From Amycolatopsis sp. NBRC 101858 (GTDB lineage: Bacteria > Actinomycetota > Actinomycetes > Mycobacteriales > Pseudonocardiaceae), in the NCBI RefSeq assembly GCF_030269325.1, contig NZ_BSTD01000002.1:310001-374000 (forward strand): DNA of 64,000 nt, read 5' to 3'. Positions 26,935 to 35,519 of the stretch are shown here, in pieces (position 1 is the first letter of the stretch; the number at the start of each line of letters is the position of its first letter). The position numbers were made by a program, and so were the translations under genes. The notes below the pieces were generated by a model. The model worked only from the letters and a program-made list of their open reading frames with translations, did not search any database and had not been told where the DNA came from.

Positions 26935-28752
26935 GTGCATTTCCAACGCAGACTCGGGCGGTTCGGCCGCGTCGGCGCGGTCGTCGCGGCCGCGACGCTG
27001 GCGGCGATCCCGCTCGCGGTCCCGGCCCAGGCCCAGCAGGGCAAGGTGCTGCGGGTCGCGCTGACCACCGGCATCGACCACCTGAACCCGTTCACCGCCG
27101 TGCTCGCCGCGTCGACGCAGATCGGCCGGTTCACCTACGAGTTCCTCACCGTCCCGGACGCGGCGAAGGCCGAGGCCTCGCCCGCCCTCGCCGAGTCCTG
27201 GACGCCGTCGCCGGACAAGCTGACCTGGACGTTCAAGATCCGCAGCGGTGCCAAGTGGAGCGACGGGCAGCCGGTGACCGCCAAGGACGCGGCGTTCACC
27301 TTCAACCGCATGCTCAAGGACGAGAACGCCCGCACCGCCAACGGCAACTACGTGGCCAACTTCGAGACGGTCACCGCCCCGGACGACACCACCCTCGTCA
27401 TCAAGACGAAGGCCGTGCAGGTCAACATGAACCTGCTCGACGTGCCGATCGTGCCCCAGCACGTCTGGGAAGGCGTCACGGACCTCAAGGACCCCTCGAC
27501 CGACGACCTCAAGATCGCCGGCGTCTCCGACGGGCCCTTCCAGGTCACCGAGTACAAGCCGAACGAGTACGTCAAGCTCAAGGCCAACAAGGACTACTGG
27601 CGCGGCGCCCCGAAGATCGACGAACTGCAGCTGCTGCAGTTCAAGGACACCGAGGCCGCGGTCAACGCGCTCAAGCAGGGCGAAGTCGACGTCATCAACC
27701 GGCTCAACCCCAACCAGTTCGCCGCGCTGCAGGGCCAGGACGGCATCACCACCAACGCCGCCCCCGGCCGCCGCTACGACGAGCTCGCGTTGAACTTCGG
27801 CGTCACCGACAGCTCGAACAACCCCATCGGTGACGGCAACCCGGTGCTCAAGGACATCAACGTCCGCAAGGCCATCACCCAGGCCGTCGACACCCAGTCC
27901 CTGGTGGACAAGGTGCTCAAGGGCCTCGGCCAGGTCGGCGGCGGCGTCGTGCCCCCGGTCTACAGCGCCTACCACTGGGACCCGAGCGACACCGAGAAGG
28001 TCAAGTTCGACCTCGCCGCGGCCAACGCCACCCTCGAGCAGGCCGGCTACAAGAAGGGCCCGGACGGCGTCCGGACCGCCCCCGGCGGCGCCAAGCTGGA
28101 GCTGCGCCTGACCGGGCACTCCAACCGCAGCTACGACCAGGGCGTCGCCCAGTACGTCAGCGGCTGGCTCAAGGACATCGGCATCACCGTCAAGCAGGAC
28201 CTCGTGTCCGACGACGAGCTGTCCGACCGCACCGCCACCGGCAAGTACGACCTCGCCATCGGCGGCTACGGCACCAACCCCGACCCGGACTACGCGCTCT
28301 CGCTGCACACCTGCGCCGCGCGGCCCAGCGCCGACGGCAAGGGCGGCAGCACCGACACCTTCTTCTGCGACGCCCCGTACGACGAGCTCTACAAGAAGCA
28401 GCTCACCGAGACCGACGACGCGAAGCGCGCGGACTACGTCAAGCAGGCCCAGGCCCGGCTCTACAGCCAGTTCCCGACGATCGTGCTCGACTACCAGAAC
28501 GCGCTCGAGGCCTACCGCTCCGACAAGTTCTCCGCCTTCACCACCCAGCCGCAGCCCAAGGGCGCGATCCTCGAGCAGACCGGCTACTGGGGCGTCTACG
28601 GCGCCACCCCGGCCGGCACCGAGGCCACGGCCGACTCCGGCAGCAGCGGCACCGTCGTCTGGATCGTCGTCGGCGCCATCGTCGTGGTGATCATCGTCGC
28701 CGGCGGGGTCATCATCAGCCGCCGGAACAAGACCTCCGAGGACCGCGAGTAA
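26935..28752 (+). CDS. peptide ABC transporter substrate-binding protein with C-terminal membrane anchor
   Basis: 605-residue family-5 (DppA/OppA-type) solute-binding protein. A basic, hydrophobic signal region (RRLGRFGRVGAVVAAATLAAIPLAVPAQAQ) is followed by LRVALTTGIDHLNPF and the SBP_bac_5 domain with ASPALAESWTPSPDKLTWTFKIRSGAKWSDGQPVTAKDAAF. There is no lipobox Cys. Instead the C-terminus has the helix TVVWIVVGAIVVVIIVAGGVII and a basic tail RRNKTSEDRE. GTG 26935 with GGGGTGG upstream is preferred; ATG 26920 is an alternative with a poorly spaced GGGGAGG. It is the first gene of the transporter operon, and the permease follows 2 nt later. Confidence 0.94.
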   Translation: MHFQRRLGRFGRVGAVVAAATLAAIPLAVPAQAQQGKVLRVALTTGIDHLNPFTAVLAASTQIGRFTYEFLTVPDAAKAEASPALAESWTPSPDKLTWTFKIRSGAKWSDGQPVTAKDAAFTFNRMLKDENARTANGNYVANFETVTAPDDTTLVIKTKAVQVNMNLLDVPIVPQHVWEGVTDLKDPSTDDLKIAGVSDGPFQVTEYKPNEYVKLKANKDYWRGAPKIDELQLLQFKDTEAAVNALKQGEVDVINRLNPNQFAALQGQDGITTNAAPGRRYDELALNFGVTDSSNNPIGDGNPVLKDINVRKAITQAVDTQSLVDKVLKGLGQVGGGVVPPVYSAYHWDPSDTEKVKFDLAAANATLEQAGYKKGPDGVRTAPGGAKLELRLTGHSNRSYDQGVAQYVSGWLKDIGITVKQDLVSDDELSDRTATGKYDLAIGGYGTNPDPDYALSLHTCAARPSADGKGGSTDTFFCDAPYDELYKKQLTETDDAKRADYVKQAQARLYSQFPTIVLDYQNALEAYRSDKFSAFTTQPQPKGAILEQTGYWGVYGATPAGTEATADSGSSGTVVWIVVGAIVVVIIVAGGVIISRRNKTSEDRE

Positions 28753-28754
28753 GC

Positions 28755-29780
28755 ATGACCGCCCCCGAACAAGCCGCGGTGCTCGTCGACCCCGACGAGC
28801 ACCGCGGCGGGACCGGCACCGCCCGGTTCGTGCTCAAGAAGGTCCTCGAAGCCGTCATCAGCATCGTGCTGGTGGTCGTCCTGTTCTTCTTCCTCTTCCG
28901 GATGCTGCCCGGCGACCCGGTCGCCGCGATGACCCGCGACCGCGCCACCAGCCCCCAGCAGATCGCCGAGCTGCGCGCGCAGATGGGCGTCGACAAGCCC
29001 GTCTTCGTCCAGTTCGGCCAGTACTTCTGGGACCTGCTGCACGGCGACCTCGGCGAGTCCCGGCTGCTCAACAACGGCCGCCCGGTCGCCGACATGATCG
29101 GCGAACGGCTCTGGCCGACCATCCTGCTCGTCGGCAGCGCCACCATCCTGGCCGTCGTCATCGGCCTGTGGCTGGGCATCCGCGCCGCCTGGCGCCGCGA
29201 CAGCCTCTTCGACCGCGCCCAGACCGGGATCGCGCTGACCCTGTGGTCGGTCCCGCAGTTCTGGCTCGGCCTGATGCTGCTCGTGGTGACCAACGGCCTG
29301 TTCCCCAGCCGCGGCATGCACTCCCCGGACGCCGCGCCCGACTTCCTCTCCCAGACCGTCGACGTCCTGCACCACCTGGTGCTGCCGTGCGTGACGCTGC
29401 TGGCGGTGTTCTACGCCCAGTACATGCTGATCATGCGGTCGTCGCTGCTGGGGGAGATGAACGCCGACTACCTCACCACCGCCCGCGCCAAGGGCCTGCG
29501 CGACGACCTCGTCCGCCGCCGCCACGCCGTCCCCAACGCCCTGCTGCCGACCACCACCCTGGTGTTCATGCAGTTCGGCATGGTCGTCTCCGGCGCGGTC
29601 ACCGTCGAGGCCGTGTTCAGCTGGCCCGGCCTGGGCCAGCTGACCTACGACGCGCTGCACGGCCCCGACCTGCCGGTGCTGCAAGGCGTGTTCACCGTGC
29701 TGGCGAGCGCGGTGGTGCTGATGAACCTGCTCGCGGAGCTGCTCTACCGCGTGCTCGATCCGAGGGTGCGTACCTCATGA
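28755..29780 (+). CDS. dipeptide/oligopeptide ABC transporter permease (DppB type)
   Basis: 341-residue inner-membrane permease with about six helices. The first is VISIVLVVVLFFFLFRMLPGDPVAAM, followed by the periplasm-side loop DKPVFVQFGQYFWDLLHGDLGES that is typical of DppB. The cytosolic EAA-like coupling loop is DYLTTARAKGLRDDLVRRRHAVPNALLP. GPDLPVLQGVFTVLASAVVLMNLLAELLYRVLDPRVR is the usual C-terminus. It starts 2 nt after the binding-protein stop and overlaps the next permease by 4 bp. Confidence 0.95.
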   Translation: MTAPEQAAVLVDPDEHRGGTGTARFVLKKVLEAVISIVLVVVLFFFLFRMLPGDPVAAMTRDRATSPQQIAELRAQMGVDKPVFVQFGQYFWDLLHGDLGESRLLNNGRPVADMIGERLWPTILLVGSATILAVVIGLWLGIRAAWRRDSLFDRAQTGIALTLWSVPQFWLGLMLLVVTNGLFPSRGMHSPDAAPDFLSQTVDVLHHLVLPCVTLLAVFYAQYMLIMRSSLLGEMNADYLTTARAKGLRDDLVRRRHAVPNALLPTTTLVFMQFGMVVSGAVTVEAVFSWPGLGQLTYDALHGPDLPVLQGVFTVLASAVVLMNLLAELLYRVLDPRVRTS

Positions 29781-30673
29781 CCACCGCTGAAACGCCGAGG
29801 CAGATCGCCTGGGGCCGCCGGCGCGCGTCGATCGCCCGGACCTGGCGCGAGTTCGCCGGGCAGCGCGCCGCGCTCGTCGGGCTGATCCTGCTCGGCATCA
29901 CCGTCGTCGTCGCGCTGCTGCTCCCGCTGATCAGCGACGAAAGCGGCCTCGACGTCACCAAGGCGACCGGCGAGCCGCTGTCCCCGCCCACCGGCGACTT
30001 CTGGCTCGGCACCGACAACTTCGGCCGGTCGGTGCTGCTCATGACCGTCTGGGGCACCCGGATCTCGCTGCTCGTCGGGTTCTCCGCCGCGCTGCTGTCG
30101 GTCGTCATCGGCACCCTGATCGGCATCACCGCCGCCCACTTCGGCGGCTGGGTGTCGGCGACGCTGCTGCGGTTCACCGACTTCTTCCTGGTCCTGCCCT
30201 CGCTGATCCTCGCGATCGCGCTCTCGGCGGTGCTGCCCAAGGGCGTCGGCACGATCATCCTCGCCATCGGCCTCACCGCGTGGCCCAGCACCGCCCGGCT
30301 CGTCCGGGCCCAGACCCTCACCATCGAGAGCCGCCCCTACATCGAGCGGTCCCACGCCCTCGGCGGCGGCCACCTGCACGTCATCGGCAAGCACGTCCTG
30401 CCCGGCGTCATGCCGCTGGTGCTGGCCAACACCACCCTCGTGGTCGGCAACGCCGTCATCGCCGACGCGACCCTGTCGTTCCTCGGCGTCGGCGACCCCA
30501 ACTCCGTCACCTGGGGCCTGGTGCTGGAGAGCGCGCTCAACAACGGCGCCATCAGCCGCGGCGCGTGGTGGAACGTGCTCCCGCCGGGCATCGCGATCGT
30601 GCTCGTCGTCCTCTTCTTCACCCTGGTCGGCCGGGGCCTGGAGACCGTGTTCAACCCGAGGTTGAAGAAGTGA
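29777..30673 (+). CDS. dipeptide/oligopeptide ABC transporter permease (DppC type)
   Basis: 298-residue permease. REFAGQRAALVGLILLGITVVVALLLPLI is the first helix. The DppC hallmark FWLGTDNFGRSVLLMTVWGTRISLLVGF follows. The coupling loop is YIERSHALGGGHLHVIGKHVLPGVMPLVL. ADATLSFLGVGDPNSVTWGLVLESA and GRGLETVFNPRLKK complete the family pattern. The ATG overlaps the stop of the DppB-type gene, and the ATPase gene overlaps its own stop, so the four transporter genes form one translationally coupled operon. Confidence 0.95.
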   Translation: MTTAETPRQIAWGRRRASIARTWREFAGQRAALVGLILLGITVVVALLLPLISDESGLDVTKATGEPLSPPTGDFWLGTDNFGRSVLLMTVWGTRISLLVGFSAALLSVVIGTLIGITAAHFGGWVSATLLRFTDFFLVLPSLILAIALSAVLPKGVGTIILAIGLTAWPSTARLVRAQTLTIESRPYIERSHALGGGHLHVIGKHVLPGVMPLVLANTTLVVGNAVIADATLSFLGVGDPNSVTWGLVLESALNNGAISRGAWWNVLPPGIAIVLVVLFFTLVGRGLETVFNPRLKK

Positions 30674-32322
30674 CCACCCCGCTCCTGCAGCTCAAGGACC
30701 TGAACGTCACCTACGTGGTCGGCGAGCAGGACGTACCCGCCGTCCGCGGGGTCGGCCTCACCCTCGACCCCGGCGGCACCCTCGGCGTCGCGGGGGAGTC
30801 GGGGTCGGGCAAGTCCACCGTCGCGATGAGCGTCCTGCGCCTGCTGCCGCGCACGGCGAAGATCTCCGGCGAGATCCTCCTCGACGGCGAAGACGTCACC
30901 ACCATGAACTGGGGCCGCCTGCGCGCGGTGCGGTGGGCCGAGGCGTCCGTGGTGTTCCAGGGCGCGATGCACGCCCTCAACCCGGTCCGCAAGATCGGCG
31001 ACCAGATCGCCGAGCCGCTGCGGCTGCACCCGCCCGAGGGCGGCAAGGCCCTCACCGACGCCGCGGTCGACGCCCGCGTCGCCGAACTGCTCACCCAGGT
31101 CGACCTGCCCCCGGGCCGCGCCGGCGCCTACCCCCACGAGCTCTCCGGCGGGCAGAAGCAGCGCGTCATGATCGCCATGGCCCTGGCCTGCTCGCCCCGG
31201 CTGATCATCGCCGACGAGCCCACCACCGCCCTCGACGTCATCGTCCAGGCCCAGGTCCTCGACCTGCTCTCGCGGCTGGTCGCCGAGCAGGACATCGGCC
31301 TGATCATGATCAGCCACGACCTGTCCGTGCTCGCCGCCACCTGCAAGCGCATCGCCGTGATGTACGACGGGCAGATCGTCGAGGAAGGCCCCAGCGCCGA
31401 AGTGATGGCGGCGCCGAAGCACGAGCACACCCGGGCGCTCGCGGCGGCGTTCCCGACGGTCGGCGACCCGGTGTCGCGCTTCGCCCCGGCCACCAGCACC
31501 CCGCTGCCGCCCGAGCCCCCGGAAAGGGTGGCGGGCGAGCCGCTGCTGGCCGCGGAGAACCTGCGAGTGTCCTTCCGCGACCGCACGGGCAAGCGGATCG
31601 ACGCCGTCGCCGGGGTCGACCTGGCCGTCGCCCGCGACGAGATCGTCGCCCTGGTCGGCCAGTCCGGCTCCGGCAAGACGACGCTCGCCCGGACGCTGCT
31701 CGGCCTGCAGAAACCCGACTCCGGCGTGGTCCGCTACGCCGGGAACCCGGTCCCGCACGGCGGCGCCGGGCTGAAGGCCTACCGCCGGCAGGTCCAGCTC
31801 GTGCTGCAGGACCCGACCAGCGCGCTGAACCCGGCCCACACGGTCTACGAGGCCGTCGCCGAGGGCCCCCGCATCCACAAGCTGGCCGACGAGCGCGCGG
31901 TCGTCCACCGGGCGTTGGAGGCCGCGGAGCTGCGGCCCGCCGAGAAGTACGCCGACCGGCTCCCGCACCAGCTCTCCGGCGGCCAGCGCCAGCGCGTCGT
32001 CATCGCCGGGGCGCTGGCCCTCGAACCGTCGGTGGTGGTGGCCGACGAACCGGTCGCCTCGCTCGACGCGTCGGTGCGCGGCGAGATCCTCGGGCTGCTG
32101 CTGCGGCTGCGCCGCGAGCTCGGACTGGCGGCGCTGGTGATCACCCACGACCTGGGGCTGGCCTGGAACATCGCCGACCGCGTCGCCGTGATGTACCGCG
32201 GCGAGCTGGTCGAAACCGGGACGGTGGAACAGGTCCTGCTCGACCCGCAGCACGAGTACACGAAGTCCCTGCTGGCCGCGCTGCCCGGTGGCACCGCCCA
32301 GCGCCGCACCGTCGGCACCTGA
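30670..32322 (+). CDS. dipeptide ABC transporter fused double ATPase (DppD-DppF type)
   Basis: 550 residues carrying two complete ABC domains in one chain, so both nucleotide-binding subunits are fused. Domain 1: Walker A GESGSGKST, signature LSGGQKQR, Walker B LIIADEPTTALD, switch His in ISHDLS. Domain 2: Walker A GQSGSGKTT, signature LSGGQRQR, Walker B VVVADEPVASLD, switch His in THDLGL. The two are joined by a proline-rich linker near residue 280 (STPLPPEPPE). It hydrolyses ATP to drive peptide uptake through the adjacent permeases. The GTG start overlaps the DppC-type stop. It is the last gene of the operon. Confidence 0.96.
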   Translation: MTTPLLQLKDLNVTYVVGEQDVPAVRGVGLTLDPGGTLGVAGESGSGKSTVAMSVLRLLPRTAKISGEILLDGEDVTTMNWGRLRAVRWAEASVVFQGAMHALNPVRKIGDQIAEPLRLHPPEGGKALTDAAVDARVAELLTQVDLPPGRAGAYPHELSGGQKQRVMIAMALACSPRLIIADEPTTALDVIVQAQVLDLLSRLVAEQDIGLIMISHDLSVLAATCKRIAVMYDGQIVEEGPSAEVMAAPKHEHTRALAAAFPTVGDPVSRFAPATSTPLPPEPPERVAGEPLLAAENLRVSFRDRTGKRIDAVAGVDLAVARDEIVALVGQSGSGKTTLARTLLGLQKPDSGVVRYAGNPVPHGGAGLKAYRRQVQLVLQDPTSALNPAHTVYEAVAEGPRIHKLADERAVVHRALEAAELRPAEKYADRLPHQLSGGQRQRVVIAGALALEPSVVVADEPVASLDASVRGEILGLLLRLRRELGLAALVITHDLGLAWNIADRVAVMYRGELVETGTVEQVLLDPQHEYTKSLLAALPGGTAQRRTVGT

Positions 32323-32382
32323 GCCCGAAACCTGACACTGCGAGAACGCCGCCCGAGCGCGGTGTGTAACCTCCGAACGGAA

Positions 32383-33918
32383 ATGGCGACCACCACCGAC
32401 CCCGCGCAGACGCACTCGGCCACGCTGGCCGAGCGGCTCCTCACGCCCTCGCGATTCCCCTACCGCACGATCGCGATGGGCACCGTCGGGAGCACCCTGC
32501 TCATGATCGCGGCCTTCGGCGCCGGCGGCATCCTGATCAAGGACCCCGTGCTCGGCCACGGCCCGCTCTCGTGGATCCGCTACGGCCACGGGCGCATGCT
32601 CGCCAACGCCGTCCTCTACACCGGCTTCGGCCTCGTGGTGTGGGCCTGGGTGCGGCTCGGCCGCTACGTGCTGCAGGGCCGGGTCGGCAGCCGGCCCGTC
32701 CTGGTCGCCGCCGGCTGCTGGATGGCGCCGCTGCTCATCTCGCCGCCGCTGTTCACCCGCGACGTCTTCTCCTACCTCGGCCAGGGCGCCCAGCTGCTCT
32801 ACGGGCTCGACCCGTACGCCAACGGCCCCGCCGAGCTCGACGTCCTGCCGAACGTCGTGCAGAACGTCCACCCGCTCTGGCAGACCACCCCGGCGCCGTA
32901 CGGGCCGCTGTTCCTGCTGATCTCCAAGGGCGTCGTCTCGGTCAGCGGCGACAACATGATCCTCGGCGTCATCCTCATGCGCCTGGTCCTGCTCGTCGGC
33001 CTGGTCGGCACGCTCTGGGCGCTCCCGCGGCTGGTCAAGCACCTCGGCGGCAAGCTCCCGGTCGCGCTGTGGCTCGCGGTGGCCAGCCCGATGATGGTCA
33101 TCCACCTCTTCGGCGGCCCGCACAACGACCTGATGATGCTCGCGTTCCTCACCGTCGGCGTCCTGGCCGCGCTGGAACGCAAGCACGTCGTCGCGGTCGT
33201 CCTGGTGACGATCGGCATGCTGATCAAGCCGACGGCCGCGATCGCGCTGCCGTTCATCGTCTGGATGTGGGCCAACCACATGACGGGCGAGGCGAAGGTC
33301 CGCAACTTCCTGCGCGCCGGAGCGGCGTCGGTCGGGCTGTTCCTGCCGGTGTTCGTCGCGGGCACGTGGATCTCGCTCGGCTCGCTCAACCTCGGCTGGT
33401 GGTCCGGGCTCAAGGCCCCGCAGCTCATCGCGAACTGGCTGAACATCCCCACCGGCATCGGCGAAGTGTTCTACAACCTCGCCCACATCGTCGTGGACGT
33501 CCAGGTATCGCCGTTCGTCACGGTCGCCCGCGCGGCCGGCATGCTCGTGCTGATCGGCTTCGGCATCCGCCAGTGGTGGCTCGCCCGCGGCGGCGGCACC
33601 GAGGCGGTCTACCGGGCCGGGATCTCGCTGCTCGCGGTGGCGATCCTGATGCCGCCGACCCTGCCGTGGTACTTGACCTGGGGTTTCGTGCTCCTGTCGG
33701 CGTTCAAGTGGCAGCCCCGTCACCTGGCGCTGGTGGTGGCGGTGTCGGTGTTCGTGACGCTGGTCTACTACCCGACGGGCGAGCAGGCCCTGTACGACTG
33801 GTGGTTCATCGCGCTGGTCGTGGTGGCGAGCTTGTACTCGGCGGCTTCGCTGCTGCGTCCGGACCCATTGGGCCTGATCGACGCGTGGCGCCGGCCGGAG
33901 AAGTTCCTCCGCGACTGA
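32383..33918 (+). CDS. mptB: polyprenol-phosphomannose-dependent alpha-1,6-mannosyltransferase MptB
   Basis: 511-residue GT-C membrane glycosyltransferase with about 12-13 hydrophobic helices. FTRDVFSYLGQGAQLLYGLDPYANGP contains the acidic residue of the first extracytoplasmic loop that is characteristic of MptB/MptA. FGGPHNDLMMLAFLTVGVLAALERK and LPWYLTWGFVLLSAFKW are also family blocks. In mycobacteria MptB starts the alpha-1,6-mannan core of lipomannan; in corynebacteria and relatives it acts on related lipoglycans. ATG 32383 is used; TAACCT (32367-32372) is 10 nt upstream. Its 3' end overlaps a minus-strand ORF by 113 bp. Confidence 0.88.
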   Translation: MATTTDPAQTHSATLAERLLTPSRFPYRTIAMGTVGSTLLMIAAFGAGGILIKDPVLGHGPLSWIRYGHGRMLANAVLYTGFGLVVWAWVRLGRYVLQGRVGSRPVLVAAGCWMAPLLISPPLFTRDVFSYLGQGAQLLYGLDPYANGPAELDVLPNVVQNVHPLWQTTPAPYGPLFLLISKGVVSVSGDNMILGVILMRLVLLVGLVGTLWALPRLVKHLGGKLPVALWLAVASPMMVIHLFGGPHNDLMMLAFLTVGVLAALERKHVVAVVLVTIGMLIKPTAAIALPFIVWMWANHMTGEAKVRNFLRAGAASVGLFLPVFVAGTWISLGSLNLGWWSGLKAPQLIANWLNIPTGIGEVFYNLAHIVVDVQVSPFVTVARAAGMLVLIGFGIRQWWLARGGGTEAVYRAGISLLAVAILMPPTLPWYLTWGFVLLSAFKWQPRHLALVVAVSVFVTLVYYPTGEQALYDWWFIALVVVASLYSAASLLRPDPLGLIDAWRRPEKFLRD

Positions 33919-34180
33919 CATCCGGGCGGCTTCGCGCGATCTCCTCCGCGACTTTCGCCATGAACCACACCATGACCTCGTACGGGACGCTGTACACCTC
34001 CGGCGCGTGGACGCGTACGGTCGGCTCGATCGTCAGATCCTCGTCGGGCACGACCGCCATCATGATCATGCGATCCGAGGCGACGTCGGTCAGCTCGACG
34101 AACCAGGCGTCTTCCGGCAAGGCATACATGAACTGCACCCCGTAGTGGTGCCCGGCGTGCTCCCGCTCTTCGTAAGCCAT
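33806..34180 (-). CDS. small acidic hypothetical protein overlapping the 3' end of mptB
   Basis: 124 residues, no family recognised. The first about 87 residues look like a genuine domain: YGVQFMYALPEDAWFVELTDVASDRMIMMAVVPDEDLTIEPTVRVHAPEVYSVPYEVMVWFMAKVAEEIA, with alternating strands and a terminal helix. The rest (DVSRGGTSPAGATRRSG onward) is Ser/Pro/Arg-rich and reads antisense through mptB, so an original stop may have been lost. The ATG lies about 40 bp from the neighbouring PPOX gene's stop. No ribosome-binding site or clear -10 was found. Confidence 0.55.
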   Translation of the reverse strand: MAYEEREHAGHHYGVQFMYALPEDAWFVELTDVASDRMIMMAVVPDEDLTIEPTVRVHAPEVYSVPYEVMVWFMAKVAEEIARSRPDVSRGGTSPAGATRRSGPMGPDAAAKPPSTSSPPRPAR

Positions 34181-34221
34181 GGCCGGACGATGCCACGCCA
34201 GTCCACCACGCGGTAGCGAAT

Positions 34222-34623
34222 TCAGGCCGAGGCCCACCCGCTCCACGTGTGCACCGTCGTCACCACCACCGCGTGCTCCGGCGGCCGCTCCCGGTATTGC
34301 TCGTACTTCTCCACCAGCCACGAAACCGGCTCCGCGCCCGGCGGCAGGACCCGAGCCGAACCGTCCGCGCGGGCCCACCACAGCCGCGACCAGTCCTCGT
34401 CGTAGCCGTCGGCCAGGAAGCACACCGCCGGGTTCTCCGCGATGTTCGCGAGCCGCCGCAGCGCCACCGTCGACTTCGGCTTGTGGTCGACCGCGAACGC
34501 CACCTCGTCGCCGCGCACCGCGAACGTCACCGGCACCAGGTGCGGGATCCCGGCAGCCGAAACCGTCGCCAGGCGCGCCACCCGTGCCGCGGAGAACCGC
34601 TCCCGGGCTTCTTCGGGGGTCAT
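34222..34623 (-). CDS. PPOX-class, probably F420-dependent oxidoreductase (TIGR03668-like)
   Basis: 133-residue split-barrel flavin/F420-binding protein. ARLATVSAAGIPHLVPVTFAVRGDEVAFAVDHKPKST is the cofactor-binding start of the fold, and ENPAVCFLADGYDEDWSRLWWARADGSARVL follows as in the TIGR03668 group. The substrate is unknown. It is the third gene of a minus-strand operon; its ATG overlaps the stop of the LD-carboxypeptidase gene. It is one of three probable F420 enzymes in the window. Confidence 0.88.
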   Translation of the reverse strand: MTPEEARERFSAARVARLATVSAAGIPHLVPVTFAVRGDEVAFAVDHKPKSTVALRRLANIAENPAVCFLADGYDEDWSRLWWARADGSARVLPPGAEPVSWLVEKYEQYRERPPEHAVVVTTVHTWSGWASA

Positions 34624-35519
34624 GTCAGCGCGGGGGAGTCGAACGTCAACGTCCCCAGGTCCGCGTCCAGCGCCACCGGCACCCCCAGCGGCAACGTCGG
34701 CGACGACGCCACGTGCCCGAACCCGAACTCCTCCACCATCGGCACCCCCAGCGGACCCAGCCGCTCCAGCAGCAACGCCCGCACGTCCACCGCGGAACCG
34801 CACGCCGCCCACGAACCCAGCACGATCCCGCGCACCCCGTCGAACCACCCGCTGCGCAGCAGCTGCGTCAGCATCCGGTCCAGCCGGTACACGCTCTCCG
34901 TGACGTCCTCCAGCAGCACCACCGCATCCCGCGCCGAACCCTGCTCCGGCGTCCCGATCCCCGCCGCCAGCAACGACAGGTTCCCGCCGGTCAACGTCCC
35001 CGAGGCCCGGCCCGGCACCAGCGCCGAACCGCCGCGCACCACCAGGTTCCGCTCGGGGTCGAACAACGACCGCCGCAGGTGCTCCACCGCGAAGTCGTCG
35101 AACAGCACGCTCGCCGGCATCGGGGAGAACAAACTGGACAGTCCCAAGTGGACATTCACCGCCCGGTGCAGCGCGGTGATGTCCGACGACCCGGCCAGCA
35201 CCTTCGGACCCGCCTCGCGCAACGCGGCCCAGTCCACCAGATCCAGCATCCGCTGCACGCCGTAGCCGCCCCGCGCCGCCAGCACGCACCGCACGCCCGG
35301 GTCCAGCCACGCGTCGGTGAACTCCGCCGCCCGCGTGGCGTCCGAACCGGACAGATAGGGCGGCGACCCCGGCTCGGCGCGCACGCACGGCCCGATCCGC
35401 AGCTCGACACCCCAGCCGCGCAGCACCGGGATCGCCTTCTCCAGCAGGTCCGCCGGCACCGGCCCGGCCGGCGCCACCAGCGCCACCGTGTCACCCGCCC
35501 GCAGGCGCGGCGGCCTCAT
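34620..35519 (-). CDS. LD-carboxypeptidase (peptidase family S66)
   Basis: 299-residue serine peptidase that cleaves the L-Lys/DAP-D-Ala bond of murein tetrapeptides (LdcA type) or related substrates such as microcin C7 (MccF type). The nucleophile Ser is in LAGSSDITAL. The Glu of VVLLEDVTE and the His of EFGFGHV complete the Ser-Glu-His triad. AARGGYGVQRML is the conserved N-terminal block and LTGGNLSLLAAG precedes the catalytic domain. No signal peptide, so it acts in the cytosol on recycled wall peptides. It overlaps both neighbours by 4 bp. Confidence 0.94.
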   Translation of the reverse strand: MRPPRLRAGDTVALVAPAGPVPADLLEKAIPVLRGWGVELRIGPCVRAEPGSPPYLSGSDATRAAEFTDAWLDPGVRCVLAARGGYGVQRMLDLVDWAALREAGPKVLAGSSDITALHRAVNVHLGLSSLFSPMPASVLFDDFAVEHLRRSLFDPERNLVVRGGSALVPGRASGTLTGGNLSLLAAGIGTPEQGSARDAVVLLEDVTESVYRLDRMLTQLLRSGWFDGVRGIVLGSWAACGSAVDVRALLLERLGPLGVPMVEEFGFGHVASSPTLPLGVPVALDADLGTLTFDSPALT

